Shown: positions 21,701-32,575, counted from the stretch's first letter. The stretch: DNA of 64,000 nucleotides from Candida dubliniensis CD36 (GCF_000026945.1 NC_012861.1:310001-374000), one strand, 5' to 3'. Notes: generated from the letters alone by a model not told the origin. Translations and numbers: made by a program.

Positions 21701-23115
21701 TGTTGGACAATTTGTATTGTAGTTGTTTGTTGTTACTCAACGCCTCAATCTTTTTAGAGTTTTGTTTATTACAAACATATTCCTCTTTATCTCCATCATG
21801 CTATTAATAGCAGTAGCTGTAGCAGTGGCAGTTGCGATAGCACCAGTAGTATTGACAGAAGAAGAGAACAGTGCTAATAGTGGTGGTTGTTCAAAAGGGA
21901 AAGAGGAATTCCCAAAATGAAAAAAAAAAAAAAAAACAGGAAGAAAATTATTCCGCCAACATGCATTACATACCACCCCACCCGCATACATACACGTTTA
22001 GATGATAGATTCAAACATTCTTATATGGGTTACGAATAAAATAGATACAAACCATAGCCTATTAATTATTACCAATAGTCTTATTTGAGTTTTGAAATCA
22101 ATTTAGTTCAGTCTATCAGTACATAAGGTTATTGTTTTATTGTTCATATACTAACAATAATAGTCTTTCTACATATGTATGAATAATGTCGTGCGTTTCA
22201 ACTAAATTTTTTTTTTCTTTCTTTTTCTTTCTTTTTTTTTTGTTTAATGTAAAATGTCGTGGCTTATTTTCAAACTTAAACAATTACAACAATTAAACAA
22301 AAAAATCAACAACCCTTTCACAATACAAATTTTTAATTTCTTATATTACTAAAAATTGTCCTTCTAGTTTTTTTTTTTTTAATATTTTTATATTCTTTCT
22401 TTCTTTCTTTCTTTCTTTTTCATCAAATCTTTATTACAACTACTACCTTCATTTGTTGTTGATTCCATTCATTCACAAATACTCATATCATTCGATTATA
22501 GAAGGAAAGAAAGACATTAAATTATATTTAATCAACTGAATTTCTTCTATTTTGATACCCCCCTCTCCTCCAAACAACAACTTCAACGACCTACCAGAAA
22601 ATCAAAGAATTAAAGGCAAATAGAGAGAAATAAGAGAGTTCAAGAAACATTTCAGGTGTTGTTATTTGATCATAAGAAGAGAAAGTAAACTAATATTAAC
22701 ACCAAAGTGTTTTTTTCAAATAAGAAATCAACTTTCATTTTGGTTGCAATAACTTCCAAATCAAAAATTCAACTTCAACTTTAATTCAAACTCATAGTAT
22801 TCATTCGTTTTTTACCAACTAACCTTTAACTAACTATTTTGTTCCTTCACTTGTTACAAAGTTTTTTTTTTTATCTAATTTTCAAAATCATACCCTGAAG
22901 GATACCCCACCACCCTACGTTTTTTTTTTTTCATATCAAGTTTATTTGAACTATTCGTTTTCATAATTTGTTTCAACATTCATTGAATTTTTTTTATTTT
23001 GTTTCAAGAAACAGATAACCAACTACTATTCATTCTTTAAAGTAAACCAAAAAAATATTTCCAAATATTGAATTAAGTTCTATTCTTTTTATTATTGATA
23101 CCTTAATTAACTATC
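18763..23115. other. 4.3-kb gene-free region upstream of MSB2
   Basis: I see no real gene; a 73-codon ATG frame at 21054-21275 is Glu/Lys low complexity. Two facing CCAAT boxes lie at about 18809-18828 near the tRNA. TACTAAC (22149-22155) followed by TAG at 22163 looks like an intron 3' end and may lie in the MSB2 leader. C-runs occur at about 20464-20471 and 22558-22563. The last 700 bp is rich in T and TTTC runs, as in long Candida 5' leaders. Confidence 0.5.
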
Positions 23116-26100
23116 ATGTTGGCCAATGTTAAATTAAATCTTGTTACAGCACTTTATGTTTTGTCATATGTCTCAGCCGTTAATGCTTATCAACAAAAAA
23201 ATGAAATAAACCAAGCAGATAATATCGACAAAAGAGCTGGTCCTATTGGTAATTTTTTCAGAGACTTTACCAATAGTATTTTTGGAAACCAGAATCTGGA
23301 AGATAACCAACCATCAACACATGGTACTACCCCCAGCACTGGAAATTCTTTCAGTTTTTTAACCCCTTCTACTCAACAACAAACACCAGGTGAAACTTCA
23401 AACAATGGTAACACAAAACCATCTGTTGAGAATCAATCACCTTCTACTGTTGCTGCTGCTGCTGTGACTTCATCAAGTCCCGTTGCTAGTACTAGTCCAG
23501 CCTCAACTTCTGAACAAAAGCAACAAGAAGGAAGTACTGCAAAAGAATCAAGTTCGCCTACCACAACAGCAACTACTTCTTCCAATAGCCCTGTTTCTTC
23601 CAGTTCTAAGGATACACCAACAACAACTACTGCTCAGACTAGTTCTAGCAACAACAACAATCAACAATCATCATCAAATGTAGAAGCTCCATCAACAAGT
23701 GTTAACCAACCAAGCACATCAGAAGTTCAGCCTCAATCACAGCAAACTTCTACAACATCAAGCACCCCAACTAGTACAGAAACACCAAACACTCCAACCA
23801 GTTCACCAACTAGTTCACCAACTAGTTCAACTACTCCAACCTCGTCAGAGGCACCAGCTACTCCAAGTACTTCAGAAGTAGCACCAACTACTCCAAGTGC
23901 TTCAGAAGTAGCACCAACTACTTCAAGTACTCCAACCACGTCGGATACACCAACTTCTCCAACCACTTCAACTCAAGAAAATACTACATCAAGTTCGTCA
24001 ACTAGTGTTTCCCAACAGACAACTTTAACATCATCAACTTCTCCAACTACTGGTCTGACTACATCTACCAGTACCCCAGAGACATCCGATTCCCTTAAAC
24101 CTAGTTCAACTTCTGTTGAAACTCCATCAACTTCTGGTATCGAACAAGATCCAACTACTACTTCTAGTACTGGTACCACTTCATCGGAAACATCTAAACC
24201 AACTACCACTTCTGAACTGGCTGTAACATCCAATTCTCCAACTCAAGAATCAACTTCTTTGGTTGACGCAACAACTAGTTCCTTGGACAGTTCCAATACT
24301 CCAACACCCAACCCTTCCACTTCGGAAGATCAACCATCAACCAGTGCAAGTCAAGCTCAAACAGGTACCACTTCTAGTGCCCCATCACCAGAGCCTACTA
24401 CTTCATCAGCTCCAGCAGAACCTTCTTCAAGTAATGCTGATTATTCCGATCAGGTTTTGCATAGTTCAGAAACTACTTCATTGGTAAACCCTACGGATTC
24501 ACAAATTGATAGTTCTTCCACTAATGATGCTGTTTCTCAAGCTACTACCGAGCTGACTTCCGAAAATTCATCTCCTACTAGTTCCTCTGTAACTGCCAGT
24601 GACGTTAATTCAGCTCAACCATCTTCAGTTCCAACTTCTAATGCTAATGCTGATACTTCTTCTCTAGTTTCTGAACAGAGTTTAGCTACTGGAAGTCAAA
24701 CTAGTCTTGATACTACACCAGGTGCTAGTACAACTGCCAATGAAGTAAGTGCTGATACTGTGTCAACTTTTGCCACTGATGGATCTTCAGATGCTTCTCA
24801 AACCATTGCTGGAACCACCAGCAATTCTCCTGATGAATCATTAGTTACCCCAGCAGCAAGTACTTCTCCAGATGTATCTACATTCCCAACTGGATCTGAA
24901 AGTGGAACAAGTCTTGTTACTGGATCTGACACCAGTATCGATACCAATACAGTTGCTTCTGGATCGACTATTAATCAAGACAGCAGTGGCATTCTCACTC
25001 AGACACCTTCCCAGTCTATAGTGTCACCAGATACCGTTACTCCAACTGGCTCCTCCTCAGATGTGGCTTCTGATATTCCTACAGGTTCAGCAACCACTAA
25101 TTCTGTTACTGGAACTGAAACTGGAACACAACCAGTCTCATCATTTGCTACAGATGCCAGTGAACCAGCATTTTCTAGTGAATATAATCCTAGTGAAGGT
25201 ACTACTAGTTTGGTGGCTCCTACCAATTCTGAACTTAGTTCAGCTGTTACTGATAGTGAAACTGCATTAACTGGTAGTTCACAAACTACAGCTGAAACTA
25301 CTCCAACTGCTATTAATTCTGAATCGGTCTTGACAGGTAGTACTGACTCTGCTGCTACTGTTACTCCTAGTGAATCTATTTTGTCTGGTACTACCGAATC
25401 TGCCGCTACACCTATTCCAAGTGAATCTGTTTTGACTGGCACTACTGAATCAACAGGTACACCTATTCCAAGTGAATCAATTTTAACTGGTACTACTGAA
25501 TCAACAGGTACACTTATTCCAAGTGAATCAATTTTAACTGGTACTACTGAATCAACAGGTACACCTATTCCAAGTGAATCAGTTTTAACTGGTACTACTG
25601 AATCAACAGGTACAGCAATTCCAAGTGAATCAGTTTTAACTGGTACTACTGAATCAACAGGTACACCAATTCCAAGTGAATCAATTTTGACTGGTACAAC
25701 CACCACCAGTGGTACTACTGCTGCAACTGGAACATCTGTTTCTGAACAAAGTGGAGTTGAAACTGCATTGTCTACACAAGCAACAACAGGCACTGAAGCT
25801 ACAGTTACAAGTGGTGTTTCTCAGAGTGAACAAACTGGAACCTCAGCTGCTACTGGTGTTACCGAATCATCTGAACAAATTCAAAGTGGTGCTACTACTA
25901 CTAGTGCTGGTACAAGTACTGCAAGTGATACAACAGCAGTTACTAATGCTAGTGAAGCTTCAGCTGAATCTCAAGTCACTACACCTGCTAGTGGAGCTTC
26001 TACCGGTTCACAAGCCACAACAACAGCTGCCACCGAATCACAAGCTAATACCATAGCCACTGAAGCTTCTACTGGCTCTCAAGTTACCAGTGATGTTACT

Positions 26101-27186
26101 CCTGCTACCGCCCCTTCATCGGTTACTCCTGCAGACACCGCTGCTACTTCGATAATTACATCACCACCAGCATCAGCCGAGCCATCAACCGAAGCTGCAC
26201 CAATTGCTGCTTCACCAGCAACAACATCAAGTACTAAGAATTGGTTGCCATCTCTGTTGGTTATTGCTGAAACCCCATCGAGTAATCCAAGCAAAAGTAC
26301 TGAATCCATTGTTCAAGCTTCTGCCACGGCCGCATCTACTTCAGGTTTACCAAGAGCTATTACACCAGAAACCACTACTACACCAGGGATTGATTATCAA
26401 GTTATTACTATTGGTTTCAAATCGGCATTGAACTATCCATTTGTCGTTGAGAATTCTATTTCATCAGCACAAATTTTCCAATACTTGCCAGGAGTTTTGA
26501 AGTATCCATTTAATGGTGACAAATCATTACAAGATGTTTCTGTACGTCGTTTAATTCCTTACACTGCATCAAATATTGATTATACCATTACTGTTGCTGA
26601 AGTTTATTTCCCTAAGGATAGCGTGAAAGCTTTAGGTAGTTTGATTACTACTCCTGGGTCAGCTATCTATAGAAATCCTGACAGTGTTTTACAAGCATTG
26701 GCTTCTTTGATTGATAGTAGAATTCCATTGACTGGATTAACTACTGATGATCAACAAGTTTCAGGTTCTTCATCTGATAATAGTCCATCATCTAATTCTT
26801 ATGGGTCAATGGATATAGTTTCCAATTCAAAAGTTGCTGATAAAGGGAGAATTGCCGGCATAACCATTGGTGCAGCAGCAGGATGTGGATTATACATGAC
26901 ATTGATGGTGTTGTTGTTTAGAAAGTTTAGAAAGAGTAATCAAGCATTAGAATTACCAATTACCGATTCAGAATCTAACTTAGGATTCACAGATGAAGAT
27001 TCGTCAATGATGGAATCCTCATCAGGATTTTCTGCTATTTTCTCAAGAATTAATCATGGTGGAGTGTTGACTGGTGATCCTAATGGAGGAGATGATATGA
27101 TGATGATGAATAACAACAATAATCTTAGACCAAATAATATTTCCGAGCCAGTTCAAGCATCCAATTCATTGGGTTGGTACCATTAA
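23116..27186 (+). CDS. MSB2: Signalling mucin Msb2
   Basis: 1356 residues, type I membrane protein. A signal peptide ends near A24 (SAVNA). A dibasic KR follows at 39-40 (possible Kex2 site). Residues about 60-1090 are a Ser/Thr-rich mucin domain, with eight 17-residue repeats of type SESxLTGTTESTGTPIP encoded by 25318-25725. A conserved non-repetitive ectodomain (about 1091-1215, from IDYQVITIGFKSALNYPF to SRIPLTG) corresponds to the Msb2/Hkr1 homology region. One transmembrane helix (about 1246-1267) precedes an 89-residue cytoplasmic tail. Known role: heavily O-glycosylated plasma-membrane sensor feeding the Cek1 MAPK and osmotic pathways, with a shed ectodomain. In-frame CTG codons at 61, 314, 368 and 480 fit serine. 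A very long upstream region suggests complex control. Confidence 0.9.
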   Translation: MLANVKLNLVTALYVLSYVSAVNAYQQKNEINQADNIDKRAGPIGNFFRDFTNSIFGNQNLEDNQPSTHGTTPSTGNSFSFLTPSTQQQTPGETSNNGNTKPSVENQSPSTVAAAAVTSSSPVASTSPASTSEQKQQEGSTAKESSSPTTTATTSSNSPVSSSSKDTPTTTTAQTSSSNNNNQQSSSNVEAPSTSVNQPSTSEVQPQSQQTSTTSSTPTSTETPNTPTSSPTSSPTSSTTPTSSEAPATPSTSEVAPTTPSASEVAPTTSSTPTTSDTPTSPTTSTQENTTSSSSTSVSQQTTLTSSTSPTTGLTTSTSTPETSDSLKPSSTSVETPSTSGIEQDPTTTSSTGTTSSETSKPTTTSELAVTSNSPTQESTSLVDATTSSLDSSNTPTPNPSTSEDQPSTSASQAQTGTTSSAPSPEPTTSSAPAEPSSSNADYSDQVLHSSETTSLVNPTDSQIDSSSTNDAVSQATTELTSENSSPTSSSVTASDVNSAQPSSVPTSNANADTSSLVSEQSLATGSQTSLDTTPGASTTANEVSADTVSTFATDGSSDASQTIAGTTSNSPDESLVTPAASTSPDVSTFPTGSESGTSLVTGSDTSIDTNTVASGSTINQDSSGILTQTPSQSIVSPDTVTPTGSSSDVASDIPTGSATTNSVTGTETGTQPVSSFATDASEPAFSSEYNPSEGTTSLVAPTNSELSSAVTDSETALTGSSQTTAETTPTAINSESVLTGSTDSAATVTPSESILSGTTESAATPIPSESVLTGTTESTGTPIPSESILTGTTESTGTLIPSESILTGTTESTGTPIPSESVLTGTTESTGTAIPSESVLTGTTESTGTPIPSESILTGTTTTSGTTAATGTSVSEQSGVETALSTQATTGTEATVTSGVSQSEQTGTSAATGVTESSEQIQSGATTTSAGTSTASDTTAVTNASEASAESQVTTPASGASTGSQATTTAATESQANTIATEASTGSQVTSDVTPATAPSSVTPADTAATSIITSPPASAEPSTEAAPIAASPATTSSTKNWLPSLLVIAETPSSNPSKSTESIVQASATAASTSGLPRAITPETTTTPGIDYQVITIGFKSALNYPFVVENSISSAQIFQYLPGVLKYPFNGDKSLQDVSVRRLIPYTASNIDYTITVAEVYFPKDSVKALGSLITTPGSAIYRNPDSVLQALASLIDSRIPLTGLTTDDQQVSGSSSDNSPSSNSYGSMDIVSNSKVADKGRIAGITIGAAAGCGLYMTLMVLLFRKFRKSNQALELPITDSESNLGFTDEDSSMMESSSGFSAIFSRINHGGVLTGDPNGGDDMMMMNNNNNLRPNNISEPVQASNSLGWYH
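25318..25725 (+). repeat. 51-bp minisatellite inside MSB2 (8 units)
   Basis: Eight tandem 51-bp units each encode 17 residues of the form SESxLTGTTESTGTPIP. The central units are nearly identical and the outer ones diverged, the usual pattern of unequal crossing-over. Copy number is probably polymorphic. Confidence 0.9.
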
Positions 27187-28308
27187 AAAACAATAATATA
27201 GAGACAGAATAGAAAAAAAAAAATTATAAGATTGTTTTATTATTATTACTGTTTTTTTTTTTAGAGAAGGACACTTTTATTTTGATTGCTTGTTTTTTGT
27301 TTTGTTTTGTTTAAATTTACTTCAAATATTTTATTGGTTTCAATGTAACCCACTATAGAAGAGAATTATTAATTATCATTTTATGTGTTAGATCCATTTT
27401 GAAACCGGGAACGATAATGAAAAGTATAATGAAAGTACTAAAGATATACTCAATATCCTTATATTTATATATCCACAAACTCACACATATATATCTTGGA
27501 CATGGTTTTTTTTTTGCATTGTATTGAGAATTATATTATATGAAAGGGATATATCCTAATTGGTGATAATGAAAGAGAGAAAAAAAAAAAAGAAGTGATT
27601 AGAACAAAGCCATATTTTATATCTATGGTGAAATGTTTTATAGACAATTTGCAAATTCTTGTTACTGGTGGGATTTATCAAAGCAAAATACTAATGTACA
27701 TGATGGATGTGTGGTAATATTTGGATATAATTTTATTACAAAGGTATTCTTGTTTTTTTTTTTATTTTTCATGTTTTCATGGTTTTATTGGTTTCAGTAT
27801 CATTAATATTATTATTAGAAATCTTTTATATTTTGTTGATTTACCAAGAAAAGAATACTTTTTCCCCTTTGCACCCCCCCGTCGATTCTCAATAATTGAT
27901 CTATAAAACATTTTATAATGATAATTATTTTCCTTGCTTGCCTCCTCCAATTCATTCCTGTTGATTAATTTCGATTATTACCATTATTCATCGCCATTAT
28001 TAGTACTTTTTTTTTTATTTTATTTGGTTACTTTAATCTTTTTGTTTTACATATATATATGCATACATACTTGTATATATATATCGATTAATAATTTGTT
28101 TAGCGAGTTTTACTTCGTTTTTGTCTTTGTTAAATATATTTCCGTTTGATTTTAAATTTGTTAAAAATAATATATATATAGTTTTAAACCCTTTTTCGTT
28201 CTTTATATTTTTATAAATATATATTTGTATATTAGTTTGATACCATTCAGAAAGTCTAATATGTTAAGTTAAAACCCTACCTACCTGTTATTGTTAAATC
28301 AAGTCTTT
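27187..28308. other. Convergent 3' region MSB2/SNU71
   Basis: 1.1 kb between the two stop codons. It contains T-runs, TA repeats and a C8 run near 27872-27880. Short open frames at 27721 and 27934 are low complexity. I see nothing functional beyond 3' untranslated regions. Confidence 0.55.
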
Positions 28309-30222
28309 CTAAACTATAGTTTCTATATATTCCCATAATTCATTGACCAAACTTTCAGCATCTTCATCTAATACTTGTATCAATTCATCAATTAATTCTT
28401 GTTTATTATTAAGATTGAAAGTTTCAAGATTTTCATTAATTACTTGAATCAAAAATTCATCTTTTATACCAAGTGAATTCTCAACCAATTCAATAATTTT
28501 CTCTTGTAATGATTGTTTAATCGATGATGATAATTCAACAATAATGATTTCTTTTGAAGGTTTAGATTTTTTATGTACTGGTTCATCAGCAGTGGTGTTA
28601 CTTGTTGATTTAGATGGTTCAACCGTTGCCCCAGTTGTTGTTGTTGTTGTTGTTGATTCTGATGCAGCAGCAGTAGCAGTTGATGACTTTGTCTTGGCAG
28701 CAACTTCTCCACCATTCTTTTTAATCTCTTCAAGTTCTTGTTTCACATCTTCAGCATCCTTTGTTTCTTCCAATGATCTCTTTTGTGATCTCATTCTTAA
28801 ATAATCACTATAATTATGAATATATAAATGAGCTAATCCATTAGTTTGATAATTTTTCAAATTATCGATATATTTTAATTTATTATCAATTAAATCAGAT
28901 TCATAATTTTGTAAAGATCTCAATTTATTAGTTAATTTAATATATTCATCATGTTGATTATTTTGAAATGATTTCAATTTCTTAATATATTCATCATTTA
29001 ATTTATTACGTTCTTCATTAGCAATAAATTCTTCATATTCTTTATCATTCATATCCCCATATTCATCTCGATACGATACTTTATGAGGGATTTTAAACCC
29101 AGCACCAGTTTTACTTGTGGTGCCTGTTGTTGTTATACCATCAGGAGAATTCTCGGAAGTTTCTTTAATACCTTCAAATAGTTCTTTTAATTTATTCTTG
29201 GTTTTGATTCTTTCCATTTCAATTTCTTTCTTTTGTTGTTCTTTTTCAATCAATAACATTCTTGATCGAAATTTAATTATATCTTTAATGATATTTTCTT
29301 TCATATTATTAGGAATATCAATTAAATCATTATTATCCACTTTATAATTACTATAAGAATCTAAAACTTGATCTAAATCTTCTGTCCCCGAATTCTTTTT
29401 ACCTTTGGTATAATTTATTGGATTATTAATTATTAAACTTATTTTCGCCTTTAAATTATCAGTGATTTTACTAGGTTCAACATGCATTAACGAAGTGTCT
29501 TTGTTGTTATTCAAATATTCATCAACTTTATCATTAGTAATAATAGAAACTTTAGGAATCAATTGAGATATATAATTATTATAAGTTAATAAAAACCATT
29601 TCAAATCAATTAATTGATCAAATTTTATAAATATTAGTTTTAAATCAATTAATTCATGATTAATAAATGACCATACAAATGGTTTCGAATTCATTAACAT
29701 TTTTAACAATTGTTCAATTAAATTTATTTTCAAATTATTAGGAAATCGATTGATTATAATTGTTGTTAATTGATTTTGAAAATTTTCTGGTTTTAGTTTA
29801 TCTATAGAAACATATAATTTCACATCTTCAACAATATCATCAATTCCTTCAACAATGTTCCCTCCATTATTATTATCATCATCTTTAAACAGGAGGGTAT
29901 TATTTGTGTTTTCATCATCATTGGATTTTTTGGTTTTATTGATTCGAGTTTCATTTGTTTTAGTTTGGATTTTAGTATTGTTCAAATCAATTAAATTCGA
30001 AACATCGATGGATTTGAAAATTGGAATTTGATAATTCAACTGTGGTTTGATAATTGATGTGGTTGATCCATTAGGATCAAGTATAGATATAAGATCCGAG
30101 TTTGTTGACTCTGCAAGGCTATAAGGATTGACATATTCTATATTATTATCATCAGTCGTCATATTTGAAGTAAGTTGGAGGCTGTGGATACAAGGATGGT
30201 TATGTTTATAAAAGTGATGCAT
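28309..30222 (-). CDS. SNU71: U1 snRNP protein Snu71 (RBM25-like, PWI domain)
   Basis: 637 residues from the ATG at 30222; an in-frame ATG at 30162 (MTTDDNNIEYVNPYSL) is also plausible. An N-terminal region (about 130-250) looks like a divergent RRM. A Lys/Glu-rich coiled coil with RMRSQKRSLEE follows. The C-terminal 65 residues form a helical PWI-like domain ending VLDEDAESLVNELWEYIETIV, parallel to the RBM25 PWI end (VLDEEAEVFIVKMWRLL). Snu71 is a yeast U1 snRNP component for 5' splice-site recognition. It faces PRP39, another U1 snRNP gene, across only 122 bp. The domain and context agree; the orthologue name is inferred. Confidence 0.72.
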   Translation of the reverse strand: MHHFYKHNHPCIHSLQLTSNMTTDDNNIEYVNPYSLAESTNSDLISILDPNGSTTSIIKPQLNYQIPIFKSIDVSNLIDLNNTKIQTKTNETRINKTKKSNDDENTNNTLLFKDDDNNNGGNIVEGIDDIVEDVKLYVSIDKLKPENFQNQLTTIIINRFPNNLKINLIEQLLKMLMNSKPFVWSFINHELIDLKLIFIKFDQLIDLKWFLLTYNNYISQLIPKVSIITNDKVDEYLNNNKDTSLMHVEPSKITDNLKAKISLIINNPINYTKGKKNSGTEDLDQVLDSYSNYKVDNNDLIDIPNNMKENIIKDIIKFRSRMLLIEKEQQKKEIEMERIKTKNKLKELFEGIKETSENSPDGITTTGTTSKTGAGFKIPHKVSYRDEYGDMNDKEYEEFIANEERNKLNDEYIKKLKSFQNNQHDEYIKLTNKLRSLQNYESDLIDNKLKYIDNLKNYQTNGLAHLYIHNYSDYLRMRSQKRSLEETKDAEDVKQELEEIKKNGGEVAAKTKSSTATAAASESTTTTTTTGATVEPSKSTSNTTADEPVHKKSKPSKEIIIVELSSSIKQSLQEKIIELVENSLGIKDEFLIQVINENLETFNLNNKQELIDELIQVLDEDAESLVNELWEYIETIV

Positions 30223-30344
30223 GAAAAATCTGTTTCAATTTTCATCTTTGAAAAAAAAAAAAAAAATAAAACAAAAAAATTACACACTCAAAATCATCCC
30301 AAAAAGAAATATCAAACCAACTTTCAATCAACAAACCAACATAT

Positions 30345-32531
30345 ATGTCAGTTACAAATTTACCAAAAGATTTGGAGTCACAGACTATCACACTATTTAG
30401 TAAATCATCAGCGATTTCAAAATTACAACAAGAAGTAAATTCCAATCCTAATAACCTCCAGAAATGGAATCAATTGTTTACCGAATTGAATAAATTAATT
30501 GACACCTCCACTACTGATACTGATAATGATGAATTGAAAAAAGACATTCATAACAGTTATAAGGCATTATTGTCTCGATTTCCTTATTTGACAGAGTATT
30601 GGAAGAAATGGCAACTGGTAGAATCAAAATTAAATGGTGAGGAGACTTCACAAGATATTTTACGAATGGCTGTTGAAAATTATCCAAATTCCATATCATT
30701 ATGGTGTCAATATTTAACATCAATATTAATTAACGGGAAAGATAAAACTGATACAGCAGAATTGTTTCGGAATCTTTATAAACAAGCATTAATTCATAAT
30801 GGATATGATTTCAATTCCCATCCTATTTGGAATATGGCAATTGAATTTGAAACTAAGCAACTGAAACAAAGTAAAGAATTACTTGAATTATATTTACGAG
30901 TTATTAAAATCCCATTATATCAATATGCTCAATGTTATAATCAATTTTCCGAGATTAATAAACAATTTGATATTCAACAAATTATAACGTCATCGGATCA
31001 ATTGAATCAATATGTGAAGGAATTTGGAAAAAATCAACTTGAGGATTTATCTTTACTTGAAAGACATCAAATAATTGATGATTTCACCGCAAGTATATTT
31101 AGTAATACTCAAAAGAGAGTCAATAAGAATTGGCAATTTGAATCCTTATTAGAAACACAAGAATTTACTTTAAAAGTGGGCAGTGATAATAGTAATATTG
31201 CTAAAGAAAAACAAATCTGGATTAATTATTTACAACAAGAAATTGATACGTATTGGACAGACCCCAACAAGGACGATCAATTTGAATTAGTTTGTAATTT
31301 ATTCCATCGTTGTTTAATTCCTAATTGTTATGATTCGGAAATATGGTTGAAATATCTTGAATTTATAAGTAATCTGAATTTACCTAAGCAAGAAAAATTT
31401 GATAAACAACAAGAAATTTATATCAATATTAATGCTAAATTGATTCCATTAGATAATAATGAAACCAGATTGAAATATGTTGAATTATTAATTGATCATG
31501 AAAAGAATCAAGAAGCCAATGAATATTTATTTAATTGGATGAAATTATTTAGTGGAGGGTCCAAAAAATATTATAAATCATCATATTTACAAATAACTAA
31601 AGAATTATTTAGTTTATGGATAAAATTATTAGACCATCGAGAGTTTATAATTATTGCTGAATCAATGATAAATAAGTATTTCAATATTCATGAAAAGCAA
31701 CAAAAGAAAGACAAAGATGAGGTAAATACCAAAACAACTCCAAATACAGAACAAAACCCAAATCTTTCTAAACTTGAATTGACAGAATCATTAATTACAC
31801 TGGTGATAAGTTTTCTTAATGATGAATCAATATGTATACTTACAGTATTATATTTACAACAACTACAATTACAACAACAAGAACAGCAACAATCTGAAAC
31901 AATCAAAATTCGAAAATTTTTCAATAAATTTAATCATGAAAAATGTTTTAAAACTTCTATTCAATTTTGGAAATTTTATTTCCAATTTGAATTAAGCAAT
32001 AATCATTGGAAAAATTTAAAATCTTTAATCAATCATATTAAATTTAATACTCAATTACCAAAAATTATTATTGATTCATTTATTGAATGGATGAATGAAA
32101 TTTCTAATGATAATTTAATAAATTTTTTGAAATTAAATGATGGAAGATCAGATGAAACTATAATTATGAAAGATTTAGAAATTTCAAATTCAATATTTTA
32201 TAATAAAACTACAATTAAAAGACACGCAATGAAAAATAATTATATCCTTATCAATAACAATAACAATAACAATAACAATAACAATATTGATAAGAAACGA
32301 AATAGTAATGGCAGTGAAGAGGAATTTTTACGTTTGACAAGTAAACAAATAGGTCATCCAGGAATATTCATTGATGTTGTACCTCAAATCACAAATCGAT
32401 TAATGCTTGATAATAATGGTATTGATCTTACTCAAGAAAATTTATCAGTACCGCCATTACCTGTATTTAAAAATGTGGAGAAAGCTTCTCAACCGATAAA
32501 ATATCCATCTACTACTACTCAAACTCGTTAA
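30345..32531 (+). CDS. PRP39: U1 snRNP protein Prp39 (HAT repeats)
   Basis: 728 residues. Repeated half-a-TPR units run through the protein, for example FPYLTEYWKKWQLVESKLNG, YPNSISLWCQYL, HPIWNMAIEFE and DSEIWLKYLEFI, with the W-x-x-Y/F-x-x-x-E spacing of the family. The order and first motifs match Prp39, which forms a homo- or heterodimer with Prp42 in the yeast U1 snRNP and is needed for 5' splice-site commitment. Low-complexity inserts (LQLQQQEQQQ and an Asn run encoded by AAC/AAT repeats near 32258-32287) are typical of this genome. The stop lies only 44 bp from the stop of convergent RAD7, so the 3' UTRs must overlap. Confidence 0.8.
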   Translation: MSVTNLPKDLESQTITLFSKSSAISKLQQEVNSNPNNLQKWNQLFTELNKLIDTSTTDTDNDELKKDIHNSYKALLSRFPYLTEYWKKWQLVESKLNGEETSQDILRMAVENYPNSISLWCQYLTSILINGKDKTDTAELFRNLYKQALIHNGYDFNSHPIWNMAIEFETKQLKQSKELLELYLRVIKIPLYQYAQCYNQFSEINKQFDIQQIITSSDQLNQYVKEFGKNQLEDLSLLERHQIIDDFTASIFSNTQKRVNKNWQFESLLETQEFTLKVGSDNSNIAKEKQIWINYLQQEIDTYWTDPNKDDQFELVCNLFHRCLIPNCYDSEIWLKYLEFISNLNLPKQEKFDKQQEIYININAKLIPLDNNETRLKYVELLIDHEKNQEANEYLFNWMKLFSGGSKKYYKSSYLQITKELFSLWIKLLDHREFIIIAESMINKYFNIHEKQQKKDKDEVNTKTTPNTEQNPNLSKLELTESLITLVISFLNDESICILTVLYLQQLQLQQQEQQQSETIKIRKFFNKFNHEKCFKTSIQFWKFYFQFELSNNHWKNLKSLINHIKFNTQLPKIIIDSFIEWMNEISNDNLINFLKLNDGRSDETIIMKDLEISNSIFYNKTTIKRHAMKNNYILINNNNNNNNNNNIDKKRNSNGSEEEFLRLTSKQIGHPGIFIDVVPQITNRLMLDNNGIDLTQENLSVPPLPVFKNVEKASQPIKYPSTTTQTR

Positions 32532-32575
32532 AGTACTTATTCTACATATATATATATACATAGGTAATTATAATC

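Noticed and set aside
24999..25793. 264-codon open frame antisense to MSB2
   Set aside because: It mirrors the 51-bp repeats and low stop density of the mucin region; its repeated protein pattern is only the complement of MSB2 coding.
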